This document shows, piece by piece, positions 29,401-40,196 of a stretch of 64,000 nucleotides of DNA. Location: assembly GCA_017302135.1 (NCBI GenBank), contig JAFLDZ010000007.1, forward strand, positions 96,120-160,119, read 5' to 3'. Every line of letters starts with the position of its first letter. Position 1 is the stretch's first letter. The notes under the pieces are model-generated. The model worked only from the letters and a program-made list of their open reading frames with translations, was not told the DNA's origin and ran no database searches. The translations under genes were made by a program, and so were the position numbers. This stretch comes from Lysobacterales bacterium. Its GTDB lineage: Bacteria > Pseudomonadota > Gammaproteobacteria > Xanthomonadales > Xanthomonadaceae.

Positions 29401-30446
29401 TTCAGGCAATTGTCGATGTCCGCATCGTTCTCGATGGCCTGATCGCGGACAATTCTTGTCAGTGAATAGTGCTGGTAAGCCCTTACCGATGTTCTTTGCG
29501 CTTTCAGGCCTTCGATCAGGTCGTCCAGTGTTTCGTATCTGTCGATTTCAATCTTCAAAGGGACATTGTTCACGAAACTGCCGCCAACGTTCGCATGGCC
29601 GGGCGGTCGAACATTGACCGGGTAGCTGATGAGGAATCGCTGTTGATTGCAATATTTCGACAGCACAAGCGCATATGCCGCAGCAAGCACGACGAACATG
29701 GTCGTTCCGCGCGCATGGGCGTAGTCTCGCATCCTCGCAGTCTGCTCGCTCGACAGGTCGAAGTAGATGCTTTCTCCAAGCTTGTTGTCGGTCCTGTTGC
29801 TGATGATGTTGGGATCGGCATTGGACTTGAAGGGCAGCTTCACGTGAATCGGTACGTCTCCGATGAACTCGAGCCAATAGCGCTTTGCGGCCTCGTTGTA
29901 TCGATTGGTCAGAAGCAGGCTTTCGGCTTCGACCGCTGCGCTGAACAGCGAATCCACATCGGCGATGTCGCTTTCGCACCCATCGGCCAACGAATTGTAG
30001 TGACTGGAAATTTGCTCGCCGATGATTTTCAGCATTTCGGCGTCGCAGATGATGTGGTGCGCGACGTGCACGAAATGGAATTCGCCTTCTTTGCCGGTGG
30101 AAATCAGGCGCAATCTCAGCAGCGGTTGCTGTTCAAGGTGGAACGGAGATCTCAGCGCATCCTTCACGTGCCGAACGGCATCTTCGTCCGATTCCGCTGC
30201 GATGCGAGCGTAGAAATCGTCGATGCCGTAACTCGACCAGTAGCACTCGCTGCCATCCTGACGGTATCTGGCATGCACTTCCTCGTGCCGTTCGACGAAC
30301 ATTGCGCACGCACGCTTGAATCTGTCCGCATCCAGATTGCCGCTGATCCGGTAGACGCCAAAAATATTGTAGGTATCTTCTTTCGGCCGAATGGCCCATT
30401 CGAGGAAAAAGCGATTTTGATATTCCGATATCGGTAAAGTTTTCAT
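26469..30446 (-). CDS. Single-module non-ribosomal peptide synthetase (C-A-T-TE), cysteine-type code
   Basis: 1325 residues. Condensation domain with VAHHIICDA (HHxxxD core, about 130); adenylation domain with YVIFTSGSTGKPKG, LSFDLSVYDLFG, GGATEG, YRTGDLG and NNGKLDRE; carrier domain with FFRRGGDSI (Ser for phosphopantetheine); type I thioesterase from about residue 1075 with GWSLGG and terminal DCDHGT. Reading the ten specificity positions from FDLSVYD, TIWNSVP, VLMLSGD, SLGGATEGSIW and NGK gives DLYNLSLIWK, the known cysteine code. The C domain is a condensation domain, not heterocyclisation. No loading module, other NRPS genes or transporters adjoin it. GC is near 55% by eye, below its flanks. 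ATG 30446 has only a weak GGA upstream; an in-frame GTG at 30455 is possible. Confidence 0.9.
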   Translation of the reverse strand: MKTLPISEYQNRFFLEWAIRPKEDTYNIFGVYRISGNLDADRFKRACAMFVERHEEVHARYRQDGSECYWSSYGIDDFYARIAAESDEDAVRHVKDALRSPFHLEQQPLLRLRLISTGKEGEFHFVHVAHHIICDAEMLKIIGEQISSHYNSLADGCESDIADVDSLFSAAVEAESLLLTNRYNEAAKRYWLEFIGDVPIHVKLPFKSNADPNIISNRTDNKLGESIYFDLSSEQTARMRDYAHARGTTMFVVLAAAYALVLSKYCNQQRFLISYPVNVRPPGHANVGGSFVNNVPLKIEIDRYETLDDLIEGLKAQRTSVRAYQHYSLTRIVRDQAIENDADIDNCLNVGFVSTNLRAMNSLRLNGLKTEVVDVPRKHSIFNFSLLYDSRDAAGIKFRLDYMTALLDERFSQSFIASFRRLLFDALDSGNRIVLKGYRVLDDAARASLSRSSGSDDRDYETDSPIHALFDRQARRTPDAISVIDGNNIGHTYADLRFDVDRLAMRLIASEGALVGVLSEKGYNHAVSTLAIMKSGHGYLPLSVDWPAARIADVLDCGNVKTLLVSRRQRSAVESEPHLSGRYEIIEIEAVLDDPDRMSGSAAAAYPAVAAHAIAYVIFTSGSTGKPKGVTISHAGALNTIHAVNERFSVGSADRVLALSDLSFDLSVYDLFGPLLVGAAVVFPEQPETRNCEYLAGLIHRCRVTIWNSVPQLADLLVNSTPLRHGQMDSLRVLMLSGDWIPVGLPADIRRHCAGEHVEIMSLGGATEGSIWSVWYPIHDIDPEWTSIPYGRAMPNQRMYVLDSNDALLPPGTLGDICIGGAGVAVGYWKDEERTSKSFFEHETLGRLYRTGDLGKASHQGYIEFGGRNDFQVKIRGYRVELGDVEAHLAAYPGIRQSVVLARGNPGSRNKYLVAYYVSDQRLDENALFAYLSDRLPDYMLPGMVVHLLQLPLTNNGKLDRESLPIQAFVDRDDEHHAPESKTEEALVHLFSAVLSTDPASVSVHSDFFRRGGDSISAVKLVGKINHAFPESRIRVIDVFKYKTVRHLSDYIDRNCDEKNSIVKSMNDSSADRLLFMIHPATGGCEVYFGLAELLVDQYKCYGIDNYNLHNAEQISDLYELAGIYLSCMKSIRREMNIPDDVGYHMTGWSLGGQLAFAIAAILESEGTTDINIISLDAILNDGDEVLQRIRRGIEIDRDGFRKGLEARRLESSNYESNDHIEKILNMIHTEKALALSPINRELRHTNVLLFKTMKPYLNIDINPDAAELSDHVSGLPCNNVRNVVRDRRKIRVFNMDCDHGTLLREWDYIARTIRREEWPVSSPV

Positions 30447-30749
30447 GACGTCCACGTCAAGGAATCGGGGATTTCGATGCGTACTCCGACAGGAGGCTAC
30501 ACCTGCCCTGTTACAGTCCAGCGGCCCGGGTGACGCATCCCGTCACCCGGAAGATCATGGCCCGGGTTCCGGGCTTTTTTTCGATTCCCGATCGCGCGCG
30601 AAGTTCGCTGGCCGATGCGGTCGACGCTTGACGTTGGAGTCTGATGCACCGGGACCGATTTCCATCGGGGGCGGCCATACCGAAGTGATCCCGGACCGGT
30701 GTCAGGCATGGGTGGAATACCACAGATACTCCCGTCACAGGAGAACACC
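30447..30749. other. Intergenic stretch with hairpin and orphan terminator
   Basis: 303 bases between the divergent NRPS and metalloprotease genes. It must hold both promoters. It contains an aggagg-ctaca-cctg stem near 30490-30508, a perfect 10-bp hairpin (30526-30550) and an intrinsic terminator read rightwards (30560-30581); the rest shows nothing clear. Confidence 0.6.
30526..30581 (+). terminator. Hairpin plus rho-independent terminator with no upstream gene
   Basis: CCGGGTGACG-CATCC-CGTCACCCGG (30526-30550) is followed by GCCCGG-GTT-CCGGGC and seven T (30560-30581), a textbook intrinsic terminator on the plus strand. No rightward protein gene ends upstream, since the NRPS runs the other way, so it may end a small RNA or act as a leader attenuator for the metalloprotease at 30750. 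Confidence 0.75.
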
Positions 30750-31592
30750 ATGGTCAAGAAAAAGAAGAAAGCCAAGGACATCGGGTCATCAGAGAAGAGC
30801 GCTGCGTCAGCGCAGGCGCCGCAGCGCCGACCGCATATCTGCTTCGAGCGCATCATTCCCGATGAGCAGGATCCGGAGCGGCATGTGCGCAGGGCGCTGC
30901 GCACCGAGATGGTCGCCGCCGCCGGCCGCACGCTCAGCGCCGACGAGGTCGGGCATGTGACGCGGATGGCGCTGGTGGCATCCAAGCGCTGGGGCGCCGG
31001 CTACGTGCTGCGTTGTCGCTTCCTGGATGGCAGCGCGAAGATGCAGAACAAAGTGCGCACCTTGTCCAAGGAATGGGAAAAGCACGCCAACATCAAGATC
31101 AGGTTCGTGGCGAAAGCGCCCGCCGAGGTGCGTATCTCCTTCTACGCCGACGACGGGTCCTGGTCTGCGGTGGGTCGCGATGCGTTGAACACGAGTTATT
31201 TCCCGCCGCATCTGCCGACGATGAATTTCGGCTGGGTCCGCGACGATTCCGATCCCGACGAGGACCGTTCGGTGATCCTGCACGAGTTCGGACATGCGCT
31301 GGGCTGCGTGCACGAGCACCAGTCGCCCACTTTCGATCGCAAGTGGAACAAACCGGCGGTACTGCAGTATTTCCAGGGGCCGCCGAATTATTGGGACAAG
31401 GGCGACATCGAGCACAACGTGCTGAAGAAGTATTCGCCATCAGGTATCAAGGCAACGAATTTCGATCCGAAGTCGATCATGCTGTATTCGTTCGATGCCG
31501 AACTGTTCGCGGATGGTAAAGGGGCGACCAACGAAAACACGCAGCTGTCGCCGACGGATCGCGCCATGATCAGGAAGATGTACCCCAGCTGA
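30750..31592 (+). CDS. Astacin/matrixin-like zinc metalloprotease with poly-Lys N-terminus
   Basis: 280 residues. The zinc site is HEFGHALGCVHEH followed by QSP (HExxHxxGxxHE), with a Met-turn SIMLYSF about 60 residues later, placing it among M12A-like metzincins. The N-terminus MVKKKKKAKD is strongly basic and there is no hydrophobic signal peptide, so classical Sec export is not expected. AGGAG lies about 7 bases before the ATG. It diverges from the NRPS. Either an intracellular protease or an effector exported by a specialised system is possible; nothing in sequence decides this. Confidence 0.82.
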   Translation: MVKKKKKAKDIGSSEKSAASAQAPQRRPHICFERIIPDEQDPERHVRRALRTEMVAAAGRTLSADEVGHVTRMALVASKRWGAGYVLRCRFLDGSAKMQNKVRTLSKEWEKHANIKIRFVAKAPAEVRISFYADDGSWSAVGRDALNTSYFPPHLPTMNFGWVRDDSDPDEDRSVILHEFGHALGCVHEHQSPTFDRKWNKPAVLQYFQGPPNYWDKGDIEHNVLKKYSPSGIKATNFDPKSIMLYSFDAELFADGKGATNENTQLSPTDRAMIRKMYPS

Positions 31593-31716
31593 GGTCTTGC
31601 GGCGATTCGCGACTGCGCTCGTGGCGCGAGCGCAACGTCATTCGCGCTTGGGCGGTGCATGACGTCGCGCGGGGGATGGCGCGCATGCGGAACAGGGATG
31701 CAGGATTCCGGCGCGG

Positions 31717-32574
31717 TCAAACCTGCGCAAGCGCGCGGCAACGCTTGCGGAAGCCGGCGAGCCGCGCCTCGTGCGCCGGCAGCATGTGAAGACGGCGCAG
31801 GACTTCCTCGCGGCACGCTTCGTAGAGGCGCAGGTCCCAGACGTTGAGTGCGAGCACGGCGTCGAAGGTGTCGTTGCCCCACGCGGCGCGGCAGACATCA
31901 AGGATGTCGTCGCGGCCGGAAGGGCGATGGCCGTCGGGTGCGGATACATTCTGCGCGACGTAGGCGAAATCGATCTGCGGAAAACACGGGCCGAGGAAGA
32001 ATTCGGCGGCAGTGAGGCTTTCGTCGAACAGTTCGACCACGCCGGGCACCGACATGTCTTCCAGTATCGCCAACGCGGCGCGGAGGTCCTGCGGACCGGC
32101 CGCCCGGGCGAACGCGGCGCCGTTGACGAGATGGTTGATCTGCACGTCGGTGAGCATGTACGGCAGGTACTGGACGAGATGCGCGATGAAGCCGCCTTCG
32201 TCGTGCGCCAGCGCGAGTTGCGCGAGCCAGTGCGCGGGATCCAGCGTGCGGCCGTAGGAATAGAGCGAGCGGATACGGCTCAGCGGATGGCGCACGAAGC
32301 AGATGTCGTAGAACACGAAACCGTGCGCGTGCGGCTTCGGGTATCGGGTGTGATGGCTGGAAACCGCACGAATCGACGGGTCCGCACCGACCAGCGCAAC
32401 GATGTCCTGCGCGAACAGCCGCGCGTCGTCGTGTTCGCCGTGCAGATCGACGAATGCATCGCCGAAACTCCGGCGCAGCGCGTAGTCGATCGTGCTGCCG
32501 CCGTTCTTGAAGATGTGGTAGTGCAGCACGACGAAGCGGTCGCGCACGGCGGGGACGCGTATATCCCGATGCAT
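31717..32574 (-). CDS. Sulfotransferase family 2-like protein
   Basis: 285 residues. HYHIFKNGGSTIDYALRRSF near the N-terminus is the PAPS 5'-phosphosulfate loop (KNGGSTI), and DICFVRHPLSRIRSLYSY is the 3'-phosphate-binding R..S motif of the sulfotransferase-2 family. Such enzymes transfer sulfate from PAPS to carbohydrates or other acceptors; the acceptor cannot be told. It starts 11 bases downstream of the malic enzyme stop on the same strand and may be cotranscribed with it, an odd pairing. The ATG at 32574 places the P-loop about 25 residues in, as usual. Confidence 0.8.
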   Translation of the reverse strand: MHRDIRVPAVRDRFVVLHYHIFKNGGSTIDYALRRSFGDAFVDLHGEHDDARLFAQDIVALVGADPSIRAVSSHHTRYPKPHAHGFVFYDICFVRHPLSRIRSLYSYGRTLDPAHWLAQLALAHDEGGFIAHLVQYLPYMLTDVQINHLVNGAAFARAAGPQDLRAALAILEDMSVPGVVELFDESLTAAEFFLGPCFPQIDFAYVAQNVSAPDGHRPSGRDDILDVCRAAWGNDTFDAVLALNVWDLRLYEACREEVLRRLHMLPAHEARLAGFRKRCRALAQV

Positions 32575-32585
32575 GACGAGGCCGC

Positions 32586-34904
<2,319 letters not shown>

Positions 34905-34953
34905 CGCGATACGCTATCCAGAGGCCGGGGCTGCATTCTACGGGATCGGGGTC

Positions 34954-36297
34954 TCAGTCCGGATCGTCGAGGTCGCGCTGCGCCGGCGTATGGAAGGTCA
35001 TCGCCGGGGTGGCGGCCGGTTCGATCGGCCCGCCCGGCCCGGCCTCCAGCTCGGCGCGCAGTCGGTCCAGGTCCAGTTCGCCTTCCCAGCGCGAGACCGC
35101 GAGCGTGGCGACGCCGTTGCCGATGAGGTTGGTGATCGCGCGCGCCTCGCTCATGAAACGGTCGATGCCGAGGATCAGCGCCAGGCCAGCGACCGGGACC
35201 GACGGCACCACCGCGAGGGTTGCTGCGAGGGTGATGAAGCCCGCGCCGGTGACGCCGGAGGCGCCCTTGGAGGTCAGCATCGCGACCAGCAGCAGGGTCA
35301 GCTGCTGGGTGAGCGTGAGCTCGATATTCATGGCCTGCGCGATGAACATCGCGGCCATCGTCAGATAGATGTTGGTGCCGTCGAGGTTGAACGAATAGCC
35401 GCTGGGCACCACCAGGCCGACGACCGATTTCGGGCAGCCAAGACGCTCGAGTTTCTGCATCAGCGGCACCAGCGCCGATTCGGACGAGGACGTGCCCAGC
35501 ACCAGCAGCAGTTCGTCGCGGATGTAACGCAGGAACTTGAGGATCGAGAAACCGGTGATGCGCGCGACGACGCCCAGGACCAGCAGCACGAAGATCGCGC
35601 AGGTCGCGTAGAAACCGCCCATCAGTTTCAGCAGCGGGCCGAGGCTGTCCACACCGTACTTGCCGATGGTGAAGGCCATCGCGCCGCCCGCGCCGATCGG
35701 CGCCAGCCGCATCACCATCGCCATCATCCGGAAGAACACCTGCGAGAGGGTGTCGAGCACGGTATTCAGCGGTTTTGCGCGTTCGCCCAGCGCGCTCAGC
35801 GCGAAGCCGAACAGGCACGCGAGCAGCAGCACCTGCAGCAGATCGCCGTCGCCGGTGAAGGCGTCGGTGAAGGTCTTCGGAATGATGTGCAGCAGGAAGC
35901 CGACGGTGGTCTGCTCGTGCGCCTTGTCGGCGTACTGCGCGACCGCTGCGGCGTCGAGCGTGGCGGGATCGACATCGAAGCCGTCACCCGGACGCCACAG
36001 ATTCACCACCAGCAGACCGATCCCCAGCGCGAAGGTCGACACCACTTCGAAATACAGGATCGCCTTGGCGCCGACGCGGCCGACCTTCCTGACGTCGGCG
36101 ACCCCGGAAATACCGGCGACCACGGTGAGGAAGATGATCGGTGCGATCAGCATCTTCACCAGCCCGATGAAGCCATCGCCCAATGGTTTCAATGCGACGC
36201 CTGTCGCCGGCGCGAAATGGCCGATCAGTCCACCCACGACGATCGCGATCAGCACCCAGAGGTAAAGGCGTGATGCGCGGGAGGACGAGCTGGTCAT
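34954..36297 (-). CDS. dctA: C4-dicarboxylate:cation symporter DctA-like
   Basis: 447-residue sodium/proton:dicarboxylate symporter (SLC1 fold) with about eight transmembrane helices and two hairpins. The serine-rich re-entrant loop [16 protein letters not shown] and the [20 protein letters not shown] block are diagnostic, and [20 protein letters not shown] forms HP2. DctA takes up succinate, fumarate and malate. It lies 49 bases upstream of maeB on the same strand; the pair forms a coherent dicarboxylate utilisation unit. A glutamate/aspartate transporter of the same family cannot be fully excluded. Confidence 0.9.
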   Translation of the reverse strand: MTSSSSRASRLYLWVLIAIVVGGLIGHFAPATGVALKPLGDGFIGLVKMLIAPIIFLTVVAGISGVADVRKVGRVGAKAILYFEVVSTFALGIGLLVVNLWRPGDGFDVDPATLDAAAVAQYADKAHEQTTVGFLLHIIPKTFTDAFTGDGDLLQVLLLACLFGFALSALGERAKPLNTVLDTLSQVFFRMMAMVMRLAPIGAGGAMAFTIGKYGVDSLGPLLKLMGGFYATCAIFVLLVLGVVARITGFSILKFLRYIRDELLLVLGTSSSESALVPLMQKLERLGCPKSVVGLVVPSGYSFNLDGTNIYLTMAAMFIAQAMNIELTLTQQLTLLLVAMLTSKGASGVTGAGFITLAATLAVVPSVPVAGLALILGIDRFMSEARAITNLIGNGVATLAVSRWEGELDLDRLRAELEAGPGGPIEPAATPAMTFHTPAQRDLDDPD

Positions 36298-36372
36298 GGT
36301 GGAGATCCGGTTGAATGATCAGCGGGGCCGATATCTGGCCGCAGGGTCGCACGAGGCTACACGGCGTTGCGC

Positions 36373-37638
36373 TCAGACGCCCAGCCCCAGCACCAGATCG
36401 TCGGCGTCGACGCGATCCAGCCGGATCTTGTTCGCGAACAGCGAGAACGCCAGCATGCCCGCCAGTCCGTTCGCGCGCTGCATCCACGGCGGCAGATATT
36501 GCGGCGCAGCAATCGCGCCGCTGTCGAACATCGGCTGCAGCGCGAACACGTCTTCCAGCGCCAGCTTGCCGGCGAACAGCTGGCGCGCGACCGCAAGCTT
36601 GCGGTGGCGCAGGCACCAGCGGAAGAACGTGTGCACGCTGAGCAGGCCGTGCAGATACACGGTGTCCTTGGTGAATGCCGCGCCGCCGCCGAGGGGCGCG
36701 CCGCGGAACACGCGCTGGGTCGAGGCGAAACTGTCCTCTGGCGTTTGTCCGGCGTCGAGGAAGAAGCGGAACACCTGCACGAAGTCGGCGCCGTTGATCG
36801 CCATGTCGATGGCGACGATCCGCAGGCTGATGCGCTTCATGCGCTCGATGTCCATCGAGCCGGACATCAACTCGGCGAACGTCGCCAGCCCTTCCTGGGT
36901 CGCGGTGGTGCGCGGCGCGCTGCGCGCCATCGACTTGAGCAGCGGCTGTTCGCGGCCGTTGATGCCGGTGAGCGTATGCACGAAGGCTTCGTGCACCAGC
37001 AGCTGATTGCGGTCGTAGTCGCTGAAGCCGGTATTGGTGCGCAGGCGGATGCGGGTGGGGCTGGCGGCGGCCTTGGCGATCAGCGCCGGGTCCAGTTCGA
37101 CCCGGACCTTGTGCCATGTGAAGAACGCATCGATGTCGCGCTGCAGTTCATCGCGCACGGTTTCGGCGGCGATCACCGCATCGGGTTCGAGCTGGCGCAG
37201 CTCCTGATCCATGTCGTCGGCGAGGGCGACGAAATGCTGCGCGGCCTCGAAATTGGTCGGGCCATCGCCGGGCAGCATTTCCACCGGCCGGCCGTAGAGC
37301 CGGGTCGAATACGCGGTGATTTTATAGCTGCCGGCGGCGTCGAGCAGGCGCGTGCCGATCCGCCAGCTGTCGGCGGTCTGGATCAGATAGTGGCCGAGCG
37401 GGTGGTCGGGATCGGCGGCCGAACGCACCGCGTCCAGCTCCGCACGCACGGCAGTGAAGTCATCCTTCGGATATTCGATCTTCGGCAGATGGATGCGGCC
37501 GATCTTCCATGCGGCGAGGAAGGTCTCCTGCGCGCTGGCGGGCCAGCTGAGGGTGTCGAGCAGACGGATGCCACGCACCGCCGCGACCAGACGCGCATCC
37601 AGCGCGGCGTGGTGGGCGATGTCGGGCGCAAGGCTCAT
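36373..37638 (-). CDS. QEGLA-motif / DUF1704 protein (MATCAP-like HExxxH metalloprotease)
   Basis: 421 residues. It contains the family's naming motif TQEGLATFAELMSG and, about 55 residues before it, LLVHEAFVH, an HExxxH zinc motif. DUF1704 was first annotated as flavohaemoglobin expression-modulating, and its eukaryotic relatives are tyrosine carboxypeptidases of the MATCAP type, in which HExxxH and a downstream Glu bind zinc. A metallopeptidase role is therefore likely, with substrate unknown. It starts 34 bases upstream of dctA's reading direction end and about 34 bases after rsgA, so it may share a transcript with rsgA. Confidence 0.82.
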   Translation of the reverse strand: MSLAPDIAHHAALDARLVAAVRGIRLLDTLSWPASAQETFLAAWKIGRIHLPKIEYPKDDFTAVRAELDAVRSAADPDHPLGHYLIQTADSWRIGTRLLDAAGSYKITAYSTRLYGRPVEMLPGDGPTNFEAAQHFVALADDMDQELRQLEPDAVIAAETVRDELQRDIDAFFTWHKVRVELDPALIAKAAASPTRIRLRTNTGFSDYDRNQLLVHEAFVHTLTGINGREQPLLKSMARSAPRTTATQEGLATFAELMSGSMDIERMKRISLRIVAIDMAINGADFVQVFRFFLDAGQTPEDSFASTQRVFRGAPLGGGAAFTKDTVYLHGLLSVHTFFRWCLRHRKLAVARQLFAGKLALEDVFALQPMFDSGAIAAPQYLPPWMQRANGLAGMLAFSLFANKIRLDRVDADDLVLGLGV

Positions 37639-37671
37639 CGCGAGATTGCCTGCGGTCCCACAGGGGCTACC

Positions 37672-38805
37672 TCACTCTTTCCCATATCGGTCGTCCGAGG
37701 GCTTGTGGCGCGGCTTGCTTCCGGTTTTCGCGGCCGCGTTCTGCACCAGACGCGTCGCGAGCTTGTCGGCGGCACCGGCGACCTCGTCGCGCAGCTTCAG
37801 ATAATTCGCCAGCCGCGCCGGGTCCAGCGTGCCGGCTTCCAGCGCCGCGCGCACCGCGCAGCCCGGTTCGCGGGCGTGCTTGCAGTCGCGGAATTTGCAT
37901 TCACCGGTGATGGTTTCGATATCGGCGAACCCGCCGTCGGCGACCTGCTCTTCGCCGGTGGGCTTGAGTTCGCGCATGCCGGGGGTGTCGATCAGACACG
38001 CGCCCGACGGCAGCGGAATCAGCGTGCGGAAGGTGGTGGTGTGGCGGCCGCGCGCGTCGTTCTCGCGGACCGCGTTCGTCTTCATCTTCTCCTCGCCCAG
38101 CAGCGTGTTGGTGAGCGTGGATTTGCCGGCGCCCGACGAGCCCACCAGCACGGCGGTGCGGCCGGCCTGCAGCCACGGCTCCAGCGCGGCGACGCTGGCG
38201 CGGTCCTTGGCGTTCACGGCGACCGCGACGATGCCCTGCGCCGCCAGTTCGGCCAGCGCCGCCAGCGAGGCCTCGGCGTCGCTGCCGTCCTTGTCGGCCT
38301 TGGTCAGCACGACCACCGGCTCGGCGCCGCCGCCGCGCACCAGCAGCAGGTAGCGCTCGATCCGGCGAGGGTTGAAGTCGGCGTCCAGGCCGCAGACCAC
38401 GAACACGGTATCGATGTTCGCGGCGATCACCTGTTGCTGGTAGTGCTCGCCGGCGGCGGCGCGCTTGATCGCGGTGCGTCGCGGCAGCAGGGTCACGATC
38501 CGGCCGCGCGGCCCTTTGCCGGCCTCGGTCTGGCCGTCTTCGATCAACACCCAGTCGCCGACGGCCGCGCGGTCCTGCGGCGGGAAGCGCCGGCGCATCC
38601 ATTCCTGCGGGGATTCGGTCGTCAACGCGTCGCCTGGGGCCTCGGCGACGACATAACCGGTGCGGTGCTGTTCGATCACCCGTGCCGGGCGCGCCAGCGG
38701 ATGCGCCACGATGGCGGCGGCCCAGGCGGCATCCTCGATCTCGGCGGCGGCCAGGCCGGGGAATGGCCAGCCGATCGCACGCAGTGCGGAGGCGGAGGCG
38801 TTCAA
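37672..38805 (-). CDS. rsgA: Ribosome small subunit-dependent GTPase A
   Basis: 377-residue circularly permuted GTPase that helps mature and release 30S subunits. Order of motifs is permuted as expected: G4 VLTKADKD, then G1 GSSGAGKST, then G3 DTPGMRE. The C-terminal zinc site is CKFRDCKHAREPGC. An N-terminal OB fold is present. No ATG suits the family N-terminus, and TTG at 38805 begins a sequence (ALRAIGWPFPG) that aligns with the usual xanthomonad start. A lysine/arginine-rich tail (KTGSKPRHKPSDDRYGKE) may contact rRNA. Confidence 0.93.
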   Translation of the reverse strand: MNASASALRAIGWPFPGLAAAEIEDAAWAAAIVAHPLARPARVIEQHRTGYVVAEAPGDALTTESPQEWMRRRFPPQDRAAVGDWVLIEDGQTEAGKGPRGRIVTLLPRRTAIKRAAAGEHYQQQVIAANIDTVFVVCGLDADFNPRRIERYLLLVRGGGAEPVVVLTKADKDGSDAEASLAALAELAAQGIVAVAVNAKDRASVAALEPWLQAGRTAVLVGSSGAGKSTLTNTLLGEEKMKTNAVRENDARGRHTTTFRTLIPLPSGACLIDTPGMRELKPTGEEQVADGGFADIETITGECKFRDCKHAREPGCAVRAALEAGTLDPARLANYLKLRDEVAGAADKLATRLVQNAAAKTGSKPRHKPSDDRYGKE

Positions 38806-38924
38806 ATGCAGGAGGCGGATAAGGTCATGGCGCGATTATGGCCCGGTTCCGCCCGTGTGCCGGGCCGGGAAGCGGAGCGGGGCGATTTCGGCTAGGCTTT
38901 GCGGCACTTTTTCCGTTCGACGAC

Positions 38925-40193
38925 ATGATGTCCTCCTCAAGCCCCCGGCCCAGTCTGAAGACCCGCGAGCGTCTGTCCGAAGTCCGTTACGAAATCCGCG
39001 GTGAACTCGCCCGCCGCGCCCGTGAGCTGGAAGGCCAGGGCCGGCAACTGATCAAGTTGAATATCGGCAACCCGGGCGCTTTCGGGTTCCGCGCGCCGGA
39101 GCATCTGCAGCGCGCGATCGCCGATCACATCGCCCAGACCGATCCCTACACCCACCAGCAGGGGCTGCCGGCCGCGCGTGAATCGATCGCCGCCTTCCAC
39201 CAGCTGCGCGGCACGCCGAACGCCTCGCCCGAGCGCGTATTCATCGGCAACGGGGTCAGCGAGCTGATCGATCTCAGCCTGCGCGCGCTGCTCAATCCCG
39301 GCGACGAAGTGCTGCTGCCGTCGCCCGACTATCCGCTGTGGTCGGCGGCGACCATCCTCAACGACGGCCGCCCGGTGTACTACCGCTGCCGCGCCGAGAA
39401 CGGCTTCCTGCCCGACCCCGACGAGATCGCGCAATTGGTGTCGTCGCGGACCCGCGCGATCGTGTTGATCAATCCGAACAATCCGACCGGAGCGACCTAT
39501 TCGCGCGAGATCCTCGAACGCATCGTCGCGATCGCCGCGAAGCACCATCTGCTGCTGATGGCGGACGAGATCTACGACCACATTCTCTACGATCAGGAAA
39601 GTTTCCAGCCGCTCGCGCCGCTGGCCGGCGATCTGCCGTGCCTGTCGTTCGGCGGGCTGTCGAAAGTCCATCGCGCCTGCGGTTGGCGCGTGGGTTGGGC
39701 GGTACTCAGCGGCGATCCGCTCGCCAGCGGCGATCTGCATCACGCCATGGATCTGCTCGGTGCGCTGCGCCTGTGCGCGAACGTGCCCGGGCAGTTCGCG
39801 ATCGACGCGGCGCTGCACGGCACCGACACCATCAGCGCGTTGACCGCGCCCGGCGGCCGTCTGTACGACACCCGGCGCGCATTGATCGATTGCTGCGCGG
39901 CCAGCGAGCATCTGGATCTCGTCGCGCCGGCCGGTGCGCTGTACGGTTTTCCGGCCGTGGTCGGCGATGCCGCGAAGGGCTTCGACGACCATGCCTTCGC
40001 ACTGGAGATGCTGGAAAGCGAGGACGTGCTGATCGTGCCGGGCTCCAGCTTCAACGTGCCGGAACGCAATTTCTTCCGCGTCACCCTGCTGCCGGAAGCG
40101 CCGGTGCTGCGCGAGGTGTTCGCGCGCATCGAACGCGTGCTGCAGCGCCGTGCCGATGCCGCGACCGGCGCGCAGCGCGCAGCGGTGGCCTGA
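38925..40193 (+). CDS. alaA: Alanine aminotransferase, PLP-dependent (AlaA)
   Basis: 422-residue class I/II aminotransferase converting pyruvate and glutamate to alanine and 2-oxoglutarate. IKLNIGNPGAFGFRAPEHL, NPNNPTGATYS, DEIYDHILYD and the PLP-lysine motif GGLSKVHRACGWRVGW match AlaA. Start is ATG 38925 (or 38928), since the upstream extension is out of family range. It diverges from rsgA and is followed after 3 bases by an SGNH hydrolase and then a methyltransferase, a likely operon. Confidence 0.9.
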   Translation: MMSSSSPRPSLKTRERLSEVRYEIRGELARRARELEGQGRQLIKLNIGNPGAFGFRAPEHLQRAIADHIAQTDPYTHQQGLPAARESIAAFHQLRGTPNASPERVFIGNGVSELIDLSLRALLNPGDEVLLPSPDYPLWSAATILNDGRPVYYRCRAENGFLPDPDEIAQLVSSRTRAIVLINPNNPTGATYSREILERIVAIAAKHHLLLMADEIYDHILYDQESFQPLAPLAGDLPCLSFGGLSKVHRACGWRVGWAVLSGDPLASGDLHHAMDLLGALRLCANVPGQFAIDAALHGTDTISALTAPGGRLYDTRRALIDCCAASEHLDLVAPAGALYGFPAVVGDAAKGFDDHAFALEMLESEDVLIVPGSSFNVPERNFFRVTLLPEAPVLREVFARIERVLQRRADAATGAQRAAVA

Positions 40194-40196
40194 TCC

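Noticed and set aside
26469..30446. N-terminal heterocyclisation domain (expected with a cysteine code)
   Set aside because: The motif is HHIICDA, the condensation-type HHxxxD core, not the DxxxxD of heterocyclisation domains.
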